DNA from: Pegea sp. RAD2-039
Taxonomy: Eukaryota > Chordata > Thaliacea > Salpida > Salpidae
Reading direction: 5' to 3'
NCBI GenBank assembly: GCA_034620365.1
Contig: JAQGEQ010000192.1
Coordinates: 863,001-927,000, forward strand
DNA: 64,000 nt
Shown: positions 14,101-25,150 of the stretch, one piece after another
Numbering within the stretch: position 1 is the first letter of the stretch
How the letters are laid out: every line of letters begins with the position of its first letter
The notes under the pieces: generated by a model
Database searches by the model: none
What the model saw: the letters and a program-made list of their open reading frames with translations, nothing else
What the model was told of the DNA's origin: nothing
Made by a program: the position numbers and the translations under genes

Positions 14101-17100
14101 TTTCAAAGTATAAGAAATATTAAATTACTCAAGATAACAGTTCATACTTTTATCAGCTGAAAAAAACTGTAATTTTTAAAAGTAATTGAAAATAAAATGG
14201 TAATTTTCTTTCCTTTTAAATTCAAAAGAAATTATTTTCAAAGAAATAAATGAACAAATAATTAAAAAAAAATAAACTTTGCTACTAGCTATAAGGTGAT
14301 AGAAACTTATTCTATAATCTATTTGCTTTTTAAAAAATATCTTATCGATTTTAGATATGGATTATTTGTTATTCACTAAATACAAATAAATTTACTCTCA
14401 AAATGACCTGTTGTCAATGTTCATTGAACATCAAACTAATTTTCATTCATTTGAAATTGAAGAGCATTTTTTCTTTCATTTGTTCTCACAAGATGTCGTG
14501 AAAGATCTTTACAAATGAAAAAATGTTTTATTACTGCAACCAACTAAAGACTAGATCTTAAAATTGATCTAAACCTTCCTGTGTGCTCTTCACCGAACAA
14601 TTTCTTCACAATGACAAAATTTACTGGTGACCTACAGGGTTTTGAGATGTTGTTAACCTTTTTTGGACTTTTGATGCTGTTTCGAATACTTGGCAGGTTT
14701 GGTATGCTGTCTATGGGAATACGAGGTAAGTAGCTGTAAAATGTGGCAACAATTGTTTGTTAGATGACAGGATTAAACTTTTGAATTTATTTATCTGTTG
14801 TCAGTTTAATTTTAGGTGATTTTTATTTGAAAACTTTTTTCTTTCACTAAAATTGAAATTTTTTTTAGTTTTTTAGTTTCAATTTTTTAGCAGATTGAAA
14901 AGTTTATTTTGTTGAAGTTTTCAGGCAATTTTAGAAAATGTTTTCAGTTATTTGTTTTTGCTGCTTGAAAAGTACTGACAGTCAACATTCGTTGAAATCA
15001 TCCAAGTTTATATTTTGCTTTAAACTTTAGAAAAATTTTTGTGGAAACGGTTTTACAAAACGTTTTTATGAATAATTGAAAATTATTACGTAGTAAACAA
15101 AACTATCTAAATAGTTTTCTATAAAACAAAGTTTAATAAAATCATTTTGTGATTTAAATTATCTTATTATTTTCTAGTAACTTTAATAAGAATCTTGTAA
15201 AGTTTTTTGTCTTTTGAATAATTAAGATTTAGATTTTGAAATAAATAAAATTTAACTAAAAAAAATTTCTTTATAAACTTAGAATATTTTTTTAATTTTT
15301 ATAAAATAATTTTTTAAACTTTTAATAAAGCAGATATAATAATTGACAGAATATTAAACTTAAAATAAATCCTGTAACTGTAGATTTTTAATTCAATTAT
15401 CATTTTTTAAAGTTTATCAAAACTTTTTATTTTACAAGCTTATAAAATATCAGTTTTTTTTCAAAACAAACATTTTATACTTTGTCATATGTCATAAGTA
15501 ACATAATGGCTTTTTAAAATATCGGCCCAGAGTAAATTATCTAACAAACCAAATTCGGTTTTATATATTACATAAATTTAAAAAATACTCGTTAAAAAAT
15601 TACATAAGACAACTAATTTGGCATTAAACTAAATTTAAATATGTATTATATATTTTTTTTATTAAAATAAGTCATGTAACCTGCAGATTATGATATCAAA
15701 TTATTATTTTAAGATATTCCTTTTTTGTCGAATAATTTTTTAGCTTTTTATGGTTTCGCTAAATTTTACAATTTTTCTGCTTTTGTTGGTTTGTTTGTTG
15801 ACTTATTTATTCTTTTATTTGTATAAAGAGCTTAAACAAAATGAAAATAAAATATTGAAAAAAAAAACTGCAAATTATATTAGAGTTACTGAAAACAGAA
15901 ACAAATTTCTTTTCATTTCAACTTTTTTTTTGATTATGCCAAATTATTATAAAAGAACATTGTTTTGAGCAAAATTAAACATTTTTTCTTACAACTTTTT
16001 TTATCGATTTTCGAAATTTCTCAAACAAATTTAAGTACTTTTAGAAATAGGAAAAAAAATTAAGCTTTTTTTAACAAATTCTTATTTTTTTCTAAATTGA
16101 ATTCTAAATAAACAAAAGCTTTTGAAAAAGATTTCATTTCAAAAATTTATTTTAAAAATGTTAAATCATAACTAAATTTTTCGTCACACATCAGTGCACA
16201 TAACAGTTTGAATATTTTATCAAAAAATCAAATATTACATCACGCGAGTATGACGTCATATCACGTAAAAGAATAATCGTCTTCTGATAATTAATTGTTT
16301 TCCAAATTTTAGTTTGAAAACTGATTAATTAGCTTTTTTTTTTAAATTAATATTTTAGAAAAGAAAATATTTAAAAAAAACTAAAATTTAGTTTCAGTTA
16401 AAAACAAAGAAAAACTTTTACAATTGTAAACATTTTTAATAAAAGATTAGTAAACTTTTGCAGAAGGAAAAAAATAGAATAATTATTTCTTAAAAGATTT
16501 TCGGCGAATAATAAAATTGATAAATTAAAATTTACTGAAAAAAGAATTCTGTAAGGATTATGAAAACCTTTAGTTTTAAGTTCTGTTTAAAAATCTTTAA
16601 ATATAAACATTTAGTTTGAATTTCTACAACTTTTTATGGTTATACTCTAAACGTCACGTGATTGGTTAATTTGTTAGTCACACCGTCATTTAAATATCTT
16701 CAAAAATTAAAGATTTAAAAGTGATTTTTCGAAATTATTTGCTAAAATTGACTTGAAGATTTAATTTAAATCAACTAAAGTGGTTCTAAAGATAAATTTG
16801 TAAAATATAGGAAGTATTATACTGTTAATATTGCCTCAAAAAACTTAAAAACGTTTCAGCTTTAAATTACTTCCAGTAATTACTTTTGACTTTTATCTCA
16901 AAACACCGTTTAGTGGTTGGTTTTTGTCAACTTTAAAACATTTCTTAAGTGTTTGCAATTAACTAAAAATACTCGTTAGCGCCAGCTAGCGGATATATAA
17001 TTGGATGTTTAAGTCTTTCATTAATTACTAATTAATGTTGAAATTTGAATAATTTAAATTAATGCTTCATTAGAAACGTATCTAGTGAAGATTTTTTCTT

Positions 17101-20100
17101 CGATATCTACAATATCAGTTACTTTGTTTATTTTTTGACTAACATTTGTTATAATGAACCCCTTAAATTAGAAAAGATTAAATTATCGAAGGCTTATGAA
17201 TAATTTAATAGTTTTAATATGTATGAAATTAGAAAAATTCATTAAAAAAAGTTTTTGGAAATTTTTTACTTATTATTATCTCCATGGCGACAGCGAGAAG
17301 TTTAATTTTTATTATTTTTTTAATTTTATGAATTTTTCGCTAAATTTTTATTTTTTTAAATGTTAAACTGAAATAAATTAAGAAAAGTTTGTGAAAAATA
17401 AAAGAAATAAAAATATTCTGATTGTTTAAAAACATTTAAACTCTAAAACAAATTAAAGAACAATTAATTAAATTTATTGAATATCTTAAAGTATTCTAAA
17501 TGTATTTAAACTTAAAACGAACAAACTAAAGTAGAGAGAACCTTTTAAAAAAAGGAAAATATATTGCCCTGAGCAATATATAAGTATTTCAAAATTTATC
17601 TTTGTTTTAAAAGCAAGTTTAAATGCAAAAAGTTGTTTATTATAAACTTGGTAATAATTAGTTTATTATTTAAACTTAATTTTATTTCAACTTTTTGTTT
17701 TAATTGTAGTTTTTTTTTTGTGTGAATTTTGACTTGAAATTTTTAGAGTTATTTTAGTGAAAAAAAAGTTAAATAATTTTTATTTTAATGAAGAATTATT
17801 TAAAAAAAAATACATTTGTTGTTTTCACCTTAAAAATTAGTTTTAGAGATTTTTTAAAACAGCTTAAAAATTTTTTTCTTGATTTTCCTGTGTTTAGTAG
17901 AAAATAACAATAATTAGAAAACCAAAAAAAAAACAAAAAAAAAACGAATACTGGCGCAGTTGTTGTGCCCAGTAAACGAAAAGCTCATTTTGCAATGTCA
18001 GCCCATAAGACTTGGTATTCAATTTGGGAAGAGGAAAAAATTGGGGTGGCAATTATGGCTGTGGGCATTTTTATGCTTTGTTTTAACCGAATTCATAAAT
18101 ATCTTCCTTTCTTGCGTTGTTGGCCTAGAGGTAAGAGTCACGGCTAAATGAACACGGACCGTAGATGAGTTAGAAGAACAATTTTTTCATTTGTTTTTTT
18201 TTGAATGGTTTTATTTGTGAGATTTTTGTTGTTGATTCTGTTGATGAAAAAAAAGAAAATTTGTAGAAAGTTAGATTTAATTTTGATTCAAATTAAAGAA
18301 ATTAAAAAAATAAATAAATTAAAAAGTTTTTTTCAGAATATTTTGAAAATTGGCAAAAATTTTATCTAATTATTTATTTAAAAATTCGAATAAAATTATA
18401 TAATTTCCGAAAAAAAAAAAACAGAAAAATTAATAAATTAAAATTTTAATTTTATATAAAATTTGAAGAAAATTTTTAGATAAAAAAATTCAAATTTTTT
18501 TGACAGTTTAACGAACTTTTGCAAAAAATTTCAAATAATTTTTTTGTTGTTGTTATAGATAGCAATGGAGGCGAGACAGAACGCGCGGCGCTTCGATATA
18601 TACCACAAAGTATAGACCATCTTCACTCACTCACAAAGTTTTCTAAAGAAGAATTGAAAACACTCTACAGAAATTTCAAAAATGTTAGAACTTCCTTCTG
18701 ATCTTTTGATCTTCCTGAAGTCTTTGTTGTTTTAGGATTGTCCGAACGGAGTCGTAAACGAAGAGACGCTAAAAAATATTTACGCTCAATTTTTTCCAGA
18801 CGGAGGTCGGGGATTTCCCCTTTTTATTTTATTTTGGAATTTATTAATTTTTTAACCATTTTTTTTTTATCTTTTTCAAAATTTTATTTTTGTTTTCCTG
18901 ATAAAAAACTTCGATTTTTCAATTAAAATTTTATCGCTGCATGACGTCATCAGGGGATTTCCCGGCTTATGGGTGCAACATCAAAGTTAATTTGTAAATT
19001 TATAATTGTAAACACTGATGACGTATTTTTTTTAAATCTTATTTTTTATGTATTAAGTCTTAGAAGATTTTAAAAAGTTCAAAAGTTAATTCAAAATATT
19101 AATAAGAAATTTGCTAATGTTTAAATAGTTTAATATTTAAATTGCTTTTTCAAAATGGTCAATTTTTTGTCTGTCTTTTTTTTGTTTTCTGAATTTCTGT
19201 TAAATTTTAAATATTTTTAGATTTTAACTTATCACGAATCAACTAAATTCCTGTTTCTTAGAATAAAATCAACTATTTTCAATTTTCATTACTTCCAAAT
19301 AAGTTTTAAAAAAAATGAACTCATTTTCATCTTTAAACTAATTAACAAAATTTATTAAAATTAACAAAAAATTCCTTTTTTTTCACATTTTTCAAAAAAA
19401 CCGAAGCTTTTGAGTGTTGAGAATCGATATTTAAATTTTAAAATCTTTACAAAACTTGTTAAATATTTGTAAATAACTTCAAATATTTGAAATTTATATC
19501 ATTATTCTTATATTGATTTCAAAAATTCGCGATATTTATTTAGTTTATTTTTTTTAAATCTTTTAATCCATTGTTACTTTTAAATTTATAAAAATTCTTC
19601 CTAACAAACTTAAATAAAGTTAATTAAAAGATTAAATTGGAGAAATTTCAGATTTATTCGAACATAAAACCGTTAATTCCGAAATACACCTACCTCGTAT
19701 TCATTACTTTTCAATTAACATCACTTTAAATTATTCATTTTCAGTTTTTCTTTTGTTATCTTCAAAACTTAAAAAAAAATTTAAAAATTTACAAAAATGT
19801 CATCATCATCATCATCGCCATGGCAACCGTGTTTTTTTATAGATTCTGATGCTTATGCTCATCTTATCTACAAATCATTCGACCGTAACAATTCAGGTCA
19901 CGTGACTTTCGAAGTAAGTTTAACAATTGGTTGAAGTTACAAACGTAGTTTGTGTTCAGTTAAATTATTGATGAAGAAATTTTTCAATTGTTGAAATTTT
20001 CAGCGTTTTGTCGTCTGCTTGTCGCAATTACTCCGTGGCTCGCTGAAAGATCGACTTAGATGGACGTTCGAGCTTTATGACGTCAAAGGAATGGGATATA

Positions 20101-22080
20101 TTAATAAAGATGTAAGTCTTTTTTGGTTTTAAATAATTTTGGCTCCGAGAAATTTTTACTAAAATACCCGGATGTTTTTTCGTAATTTTCAGACTTAATT
20201 CTTATCGATTATTTATTATTACTGGAATATTTCACGATTAATGACGTCATCATCTAAATATTACATTTAAAAAAAATTAAAATTCAGACTTTTTTATTCA
20301 GTTTGATTTTTTTTAACATTTTAGGTGAAATTTTAAAACTTTTTTAGTTTAAAAAAATGTAAGTTTTTCGAATCGATTTTTATTGTTATTTGAATACATA
20401 CAAGTAAAAAGACATTTTTGTCATTTGTAAGATATTAATGTAAGTGAAATATGGTCTTGGGATTTTTAGCTACTGCTGCTGCTTCTGCCTTAGAATCAAT
20501 ATTTACTGTGTTGTAGAATTACAGAACACGGTATTAAGTGAAACATATCTTTAAATCAAGAATAAGGAAATAAATTCCAAAAAACCAAAGAAAATAGAAC
20601 TTTTTCTTTTTGTGAATTGATGTTAACGGTTTGAATAAAAAAATGAAATAGAAAAATAAATGAATAAAAAAATGTTTTTGTTAAATTCAAACATTGTTTA
20701 ATTTTATAAAAGTTTTCAAAAAAAAAAAAGAAAATAAAAAAAATACTGAAAAAGTCGAAAAACCTGAAATTATTTGTTTTTTTCGAAAAAAAATGTTTCA
20801 AAATATTAATTTTCTAAAAAATAAATTGTTTTAGGATGTAACAACTATCATCAGATCAGTTTACAAGCTTCTTGGGACTTGCACACATCCTCCAGTTAGT
20901 GATGAACGTGTCTTAGAGCATGTTGAAAGAGCATTTGCTAAACTTGATCTTAATAGAGTTGGAAAAGTCGATTTTAATGACTTCTATGAAGTTTGCACTA
21001 AAGTTAGTTTCAGAGAAATCTCAATTTTATAAATTTCTGACTTTAGTTAAGTATCTTCTGATGATTGATTAATTGCTTGAAGATCAAATTAACTTTTATA
21101 AATGTCTTTGAACTTCGGTCCATATTTAACTTTTAACATTAGCTAATTACTTTTTAAAAGTGTTTATAAATATCTTTATTTAATTAATCATTATTAATAC
21201 TTTAACTTTTAAATATTTCAAAACTATTCAGTTTAAGATGCTACTGTAAAGATATTTTTGCCTTTATTTTATCAACACCTAAAAATGAATGTTGAAAGCT
21301 TTTTCTTTGTATTCATAATGATTTCAGCAAATGTAAAAATCTATTTCCCAAGACATCATCTCAATTTCAAAGTGATAATTGAAATATATAGACACATAGT
21401 AACCATACAAACTATAATTTAAAATGTAAACTTTAATACTTTAATAATTGATTTTTCTTGCTTCGTACACATTTCAATAAAATTTGGAAAAAAATATTCC
21501 TTCAGTTGAAAGTAAATGAAAAATTAGTTGATTAATCAAAGCTTATTTTGTAAACAAATTACTTTTAATACTCTAAATAATTTACAAAGTGATCAGACTA
21601 AGTATTTTGAAATATTTATTTAAGTAGACATGTTTGTACAAATATTTAAAGGTTTCTAACAAAGGCTTTCATTTTCAAACTATTTTTATTCCTTTTTTTT
21701 TAGTCTTAAAATTTTTTTGAGTAACAAATCAGCTGTAGAATGTAATGGAAGATTATGGTTGTCAGTAAATGAAATAAGTGCTTTTGCAAACTTTGTAATT
21801 AAAATCATTTAAAATGGGTGGTTAAAAGCTCTCATAAAAGATAAATAAAACATTGTTAAAGATATAAAAAAATATAGAATTATGTTAATATTATTAGAAT
21901 ATATTCATATAAATTATAGAAATAATCTTATAACGAATAAAGTTTGAATAATCTATTTTTTTTTACTTTTTGATCAAACTTTTTTTATTTAATTTAAATA
22001 TCAAAATACTTTCATGAGATATTTATCCTCAGGATGAATCAGTTGTAATGTCTATGGGTGTCTTTGATCATGCCATGTAA
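4981..22080 (+). CDS. Kv channel-interacting protein (KChIP)-like neuronal calcium sensor
   Basis: KChIPs are EF-hand subunits that bind the cytoplasmic N-terminus of Kv4 channels and tune A-type K+ current. The constant segments are 18559-18683, 18736-18805, 19843-19913, 20004-20111, 20835-21002 and 22033-22080, all with GT-AG borders. They encode about 197 residues. KChIP landmarks appear in order: [46 protein letters not shown], then the final 16-codon exon [15 protein letters not shown], the counterpart of the family's DENIMRSMQLFENVI. At least five alternative first exons (4981, 6970, 10143, 14611, 17995) all end in phase 1 and can join the constant exon at 18559. The three recognisable EF loops are degenerate at calcium-ligand positions. 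Introns total about 16 kb. Family assignment is firm; the vertebrate paralogue it matches best is not. Confidence 0.9.
6970..7228 (+). CDS. KChIP-like alternative first exon 1b
   Basis: ATG at 6970, 86 codons plus one base, donor CAG|GTAAAA at 7229, phase 1, compatible with the constant exon at 18559. The N-terminus is polar and the C-terminal third ([17 protein letters not shown]) could form an amphipathic basic helix. A TGACGTCA palindrome overlaps the start codon. The preceding 400 bases (pyrimidine tracts, less AT-biased) may be its 5' UTR or promoter. Confidence 0.6.
10143..10167 (+). CDS. KChIP-like alternative first exon 1c (short N-terminus)
   Basis: ATG at 10143 gives only MAKSTRFT plus one base before a strong donor, ACAG|GTAAGT, at 10168. 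Phase 1 matches the other first exons. It would yield a near-minimal isoform of about 205 residues. An acceptor-like CTTTAG lies about 20 bases upstream, so it may be the end of a second, partly untranslated exon. Confidence 0.5.
13697..13712 (+). promoter_or_regulatory. CTCF-like motif
   Basis: CCGCTAAGTGGCGACA, close to the bilaterian CTCF core (CCRCNAGRTGGCGCY). It lies in an intron of the KChIP-like gene between first exons 1c and 1d. Confidence 0.35.
14611..14725 (+). CDS. KChIP-like alternative first exon 1d (KIS-like hydrophobic N-terminus)
   Basis: ATG at 14611, 38 codons plus one base, strong donor GAG|GTAAGT at 14726, phase 1. The peptide has a polar start, then [20 protein letters not shown] and GRFGML. 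This follows the layout of the KIS (K-channel inactivation suppressor) N-terminus of vertebrate KChIP4a/2x/3x: LEGLEM, an aliphatic helix, then LLEQFGL. That domain puts these isoforms in the ER membrane and abolishes fast Kv4 inactivation. The similarity is seen in the sequence; function is inferred. Confidence 0.75.
16976..16992 (-). promoter_or_regulatory. CTCF-like motif
   Basis: On the minus strand CCGCTAGCTGGCGCTAA, a GC-rich island in very AT-rich intron sequence between KChIP-like first exons 1d and 1e. Confidence 0.4.
17995..18130 (+). CDS. KChIP-like alternative first exon 1e (hydrophobic N-terminus)
   Basis: ATG at 17995 begins [15 protein letters not shown], then a hydrophobic segment [15 protein letters not shown] and a basic tail. 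Donor AGAG|GTAAGA at 18131, phase 1. It is the first exon nearest the constant region (about 430 bp away). It looks like a second membrane-inserting N-terminus of the KIS/KChIP4e style, without clear alignment to a particular one. An upstream in-frame extension begins only with GTG and is not used here. Confidence 0.7.
18559..22080 (+). CDS. KChIP-like constant region (segments 2-7)
   Basis: The acceptor TTATAG|AT at 18559 takes the single base from any first exon to make an Asp codon. EF1 region CPNGVVNEE carries the expected Cys-Pro. EF2 loop is [12 protein letters not shown] (position 12 is Arg). EF3 loop is [12 protein letters not shown] (Lys at 3, Met at 5). EF4 loop is [12 protein letters not shown] (Val at 5). 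Donor at 18806 is the unusual G|GTCGGG. Reading on past 21002 instead of splicing gives a nine-residue alternative tail and stop, so an intron-retention isoform is possible. Confidence 0.88.
18809..18820. promoter_or_regulatory. kappaB-like palindrome
   Basis: GGGGATTTCCCC just inside a KChIP-like intron, matching the Rel/NF-kB consensus GGGRNWYYCC. A second match is at 18953-18963 and a third at 62877-62887. The last two share the longer string CATCAGGGGATTTCCCG, so they may instead be pieces of a repeat. Confidence 0.3.
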
Positions 22081-24379
22081 AGATCACAACCTCTTGAAGA
22101 CGTCCAAACTTCTTTTGATAATTTTTCTTTATCTTTCCACTTTAAGTCTCAAAATTTTTCACTTATCAATTCTTTTTAGTTATTCCAATTTTTTTTCTTT
22201 ATAATTTGTGACTAACCTTGTTTCTTCACAAGATTAGAAGAGGGTATAAGACACAAACCAACAAACAGTTAAACTGTTTCCAATTCTAATTTTCACTTTT
22301 TCCACTCCACTGTGTCAAATAAATCAACCGCTAGTTGGCGCTATTCATTAAAAAATACTTCTAATAATTAAACTAGCAAAAGTTAATCAAAATGACGTCA
22401 TTCCTTCTGTGTGACGTCATTCCATGTATTTGAAATTTGATTAGCTACTAATCTAAATGATTACTTCTTTCTTGTTTAGTTTTCATCTGTTGTTTTTGTG
22501 TTCTAAAATTCACATTCAATATTTTTTTATTGTTTAATTAGAAATAATCAAACAAAGTATTGAGGAATAACTTTGTGAACTGGAAACGTTTTTTATTGTC
22601 ACTGACATAACATCGATGAATTAAACTCAAAATATCTGAATTTCAACTTTCGTAATTATTTTTTAGCAAATTCTACAACTTTTCTATTTTAATTTTCACA
22701 AAATATGTTTTAGAAAATAATATTTAGTTTCATAATAATAAGAAGATCTTGATGCAGATGTTGAAAACACATTGAAAACACTTTAATCTAATGAAGATTT
22801 ACTTTTCTGATTAATTATTAAACGCTCAATACTGAATATCAAACTTTACAAGATTTTTTTTTCAATTTTACTGTAAGCAGTTAAACAAAGTTAAACCTTT
22901 TACCATGCTTTAAATTATGAGAAAAACTTTTATCTTTTTTTTGTATCAAGTTTAAACTTTTTCATTTGGTAACACCGTAATCTAATCTTGATATAAATAA
23001 TTTATGAAATGTAATATTAATCACATAAGAAGTTTTTTTTAATCTAAATAGAAAAAATGGTTTGATAATTGATAAAAATTTTGTTTATCTAATTTTTCTT
23101 TCATAGTCTTCAAGTTGTCTTCTGCAGTTTTTAAAGTTTTTATTTTGCTTAAAAATTTGAAACATTTGGATATTGATTAGCTTGGTAAGATCATTATTTA
23201 ACTAATATAAACTAATACAGATATAAATAAAAAAGGGGAAAAAATAAAGTCACGTGGTTAGATAATAATAATTGAAATTTTAGAATTAATTTAAAGAAAC
23301 GTTTAAAAAAAGTTAGAAACCAAAAAATTACTTTATTAACTTTCTGATTAACTATTTTATCAATAACTGAAATTATAGCTAAACAAATGAGTTTGAAATT
23401 ATTACAGATAATTAAAAGTTAATAATCATAATTACTTAAATGATAATTATAATATTTTTGAAAATTATATTTTAATATTTTAGTTAATTTTGTATTTTCA
23501 CAAAAATACCAAAACATTTTTTTACATTTTTTAAATCAATGAAAATGTAATATTTCAAATCAAATATTACTAAAGGTTTAAAAAGCTCAAATATAAATAT
23601 AAGTTAGCAAAAAATTGTAACTTAATTTATGACAAAATATATTTGAAATGAAAATATTTAATAATGATAATAACAAATTAATTTAAGCTTTTGTTTAATT
23701 ATTTTAATTTAAACCTCATTTAATTTAATGTAAACTTTGTACATTTTCTAAGTTTAGTAACCATTAGCAACCAGTTAGCAACTATTTAGCAACCAGCTTC
23801 TATCTTTTTAGTTACAACTTGGTAGGCAGCTAGCAATCTTGAAAAACCATTTAGCAACAAAACGTCAAAAAAGTAACAAAATATTAATTTAAATAATGTC
23901 TCAAAAGTTCAAGCAAAATTTAAAACGAAATGTGAAGTTTATTTTTATTGACAATTATACTAACATAAAAGCGACAAGGTAATCGAGCGCTTAAAGTCGA
24001 TCAACTGCTAATTTATTAAGATTTGAATTCCTACCTCGTCTTCGAAGATACTTTTCAATCCTCCAGTTTCCTCTACAATAGAAGAGTTGTAAAAATAAGT
24101 CTCTAGATTACAGACCAATTTCTCTCTATAGAAGCTTCTGTTGAGTCTTTGAATCGATCATTTCTCAGAAAATTCTGACTTATCTTCACAACAACAATTT
24201 GCTCTCTGATTATTGATTCGAAATCTTTTTTCAATGATCCTTTAGTGATCAGCTACTGTCGTGTATCAATCAGTGGATATTTTCCTCAGCATATAATTGA
24301 ACAATCTGATGTATCATCTATACCGGAAGTTAATATTAAAAATCACTAATGCCATCTTAACTTGATAAGTGAAAAGTTT
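22081..24379. other. AT-rich intergenic DNA
   Basis: No gene seen. After the CTCF-like and TGACGTCA sites near 22.33-22.42 kb the sequence is AT-rich. At about 23760-23870 there is a short cluster of TAGCAACCA-type repeats (four to six imperfect copies). Confidence 0.5.
22328..22343 (+). promoter_or_regulatory. CTCF-like motif
   Basis: CCGCTAGTTGGCGCTA, about 250 bp after the KChIP-like stop codon. Two TGACGTCA palindromes follow within 90 bp. Confidence 0.4.
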
Positions 24380-24384
24380 CTATC

Positions 24385-25150
24385 TTATAAAATGAACTGC
24401 TTCAGCTGAGTGCTGGGTGCGCTTTTAAATAGTGTCAGAAACAAAATAAAATGTAAAAAAGAAAGCTTTTTGAAGTTCCTTGCTCTCTTTAATGTTAGTT
24501 TTTCTTCTCTATCCTTCAGTTCTTCGCAAGTATCTTTAAAACGAATACAAGGACGGCTGATGTTATGTTTGCTTTTTGAGCGTTCTTCATACAAGAGATC
24601 CTTTAAGATCTATTCGTCTTCCATCCGATCTTTGTGATCGAGTCAGAGAAGTCTGTGGTGGTCAGGATGTTTTAAATTGTTACTAGACCAGTGCTCTTTA
24701 CTATTTCCTCGTTTGAGATCTCTTCCTGCCACCTTATACGTAGGACAACGAACATGAAAAGTTTTGAGTTTATTTTCGTTTAAAGGCTCTATAGATGACA
24801 GGATTGGTTTTGATGGATAAATTTGAACTATCTCAAATCCTGAAGGTAAATCGTGCAAATGTACTCGATGCTTTCCTGATGCAGCTTCATTCGATGTTGT
24901 TGATGTTATTTTTAAGCGAAAACAAAATTATCCACAGCCTCAACATCACAGCCATCGATGTTGACTAACTGTGGAACGCTAACACCTTGGCTAAGAACGT
25001 TCATCTTTTTTAAGCTGATTTTCATTCCAAAGTCGGTGCAGGCTGACAATAATCGGTTTATGAGCATCTGTAGGTGATTTGCTGAATGTTCAATAATTGC
25101 TGAATCGCCGACGAAAAGCAAATCACAAATGGTGACTTTTTACCTTGTTT
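24385..25150 (-). mobile_element. LINE fragment (RT and C-terminal region), dead
   Basis: On the minus strand, 25121-24915 encodes the end of the RT domain of a non-LTR retrotransposon: LFVGDSAIIEHS (from the usual FADD box), MLINRLLSAC, FGMKISLKK and VDNF. The region 24800-24643 keeps NKLKTFHVRC. The region 24600-24480 keeps YEERSKSKHNISRPCIRFKD, the C-terminal block. Several frame changes and stops make it non-functional. The copy at 31.5-32.4 kb is a close relative in the opposite orientation. Confidence 0.85.

Noticed and set aside
15750-15968. Hydrophobic 72-codon ORF considered as a sixth KChIP first exon
   Set aside because: The only nearby GT after the hydrophobic part is in phase 2, incompatible with the constant exon, and the remaining sequence is AT-driven Lys/Asn.
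18519-18558. Upstream ATG in frame with the KChIP constant exon
   Set aside because: The added residues are AT-driven and cross a clear acceptor at 18558; phase-1 joining to the first exons explains the frame better.
20556-20801. 81-codon minus-strand ORF inside a KChIP intron
   Set aside because: Almost entirely Phe/Lys from A/T runs; shadow of intron sequence.
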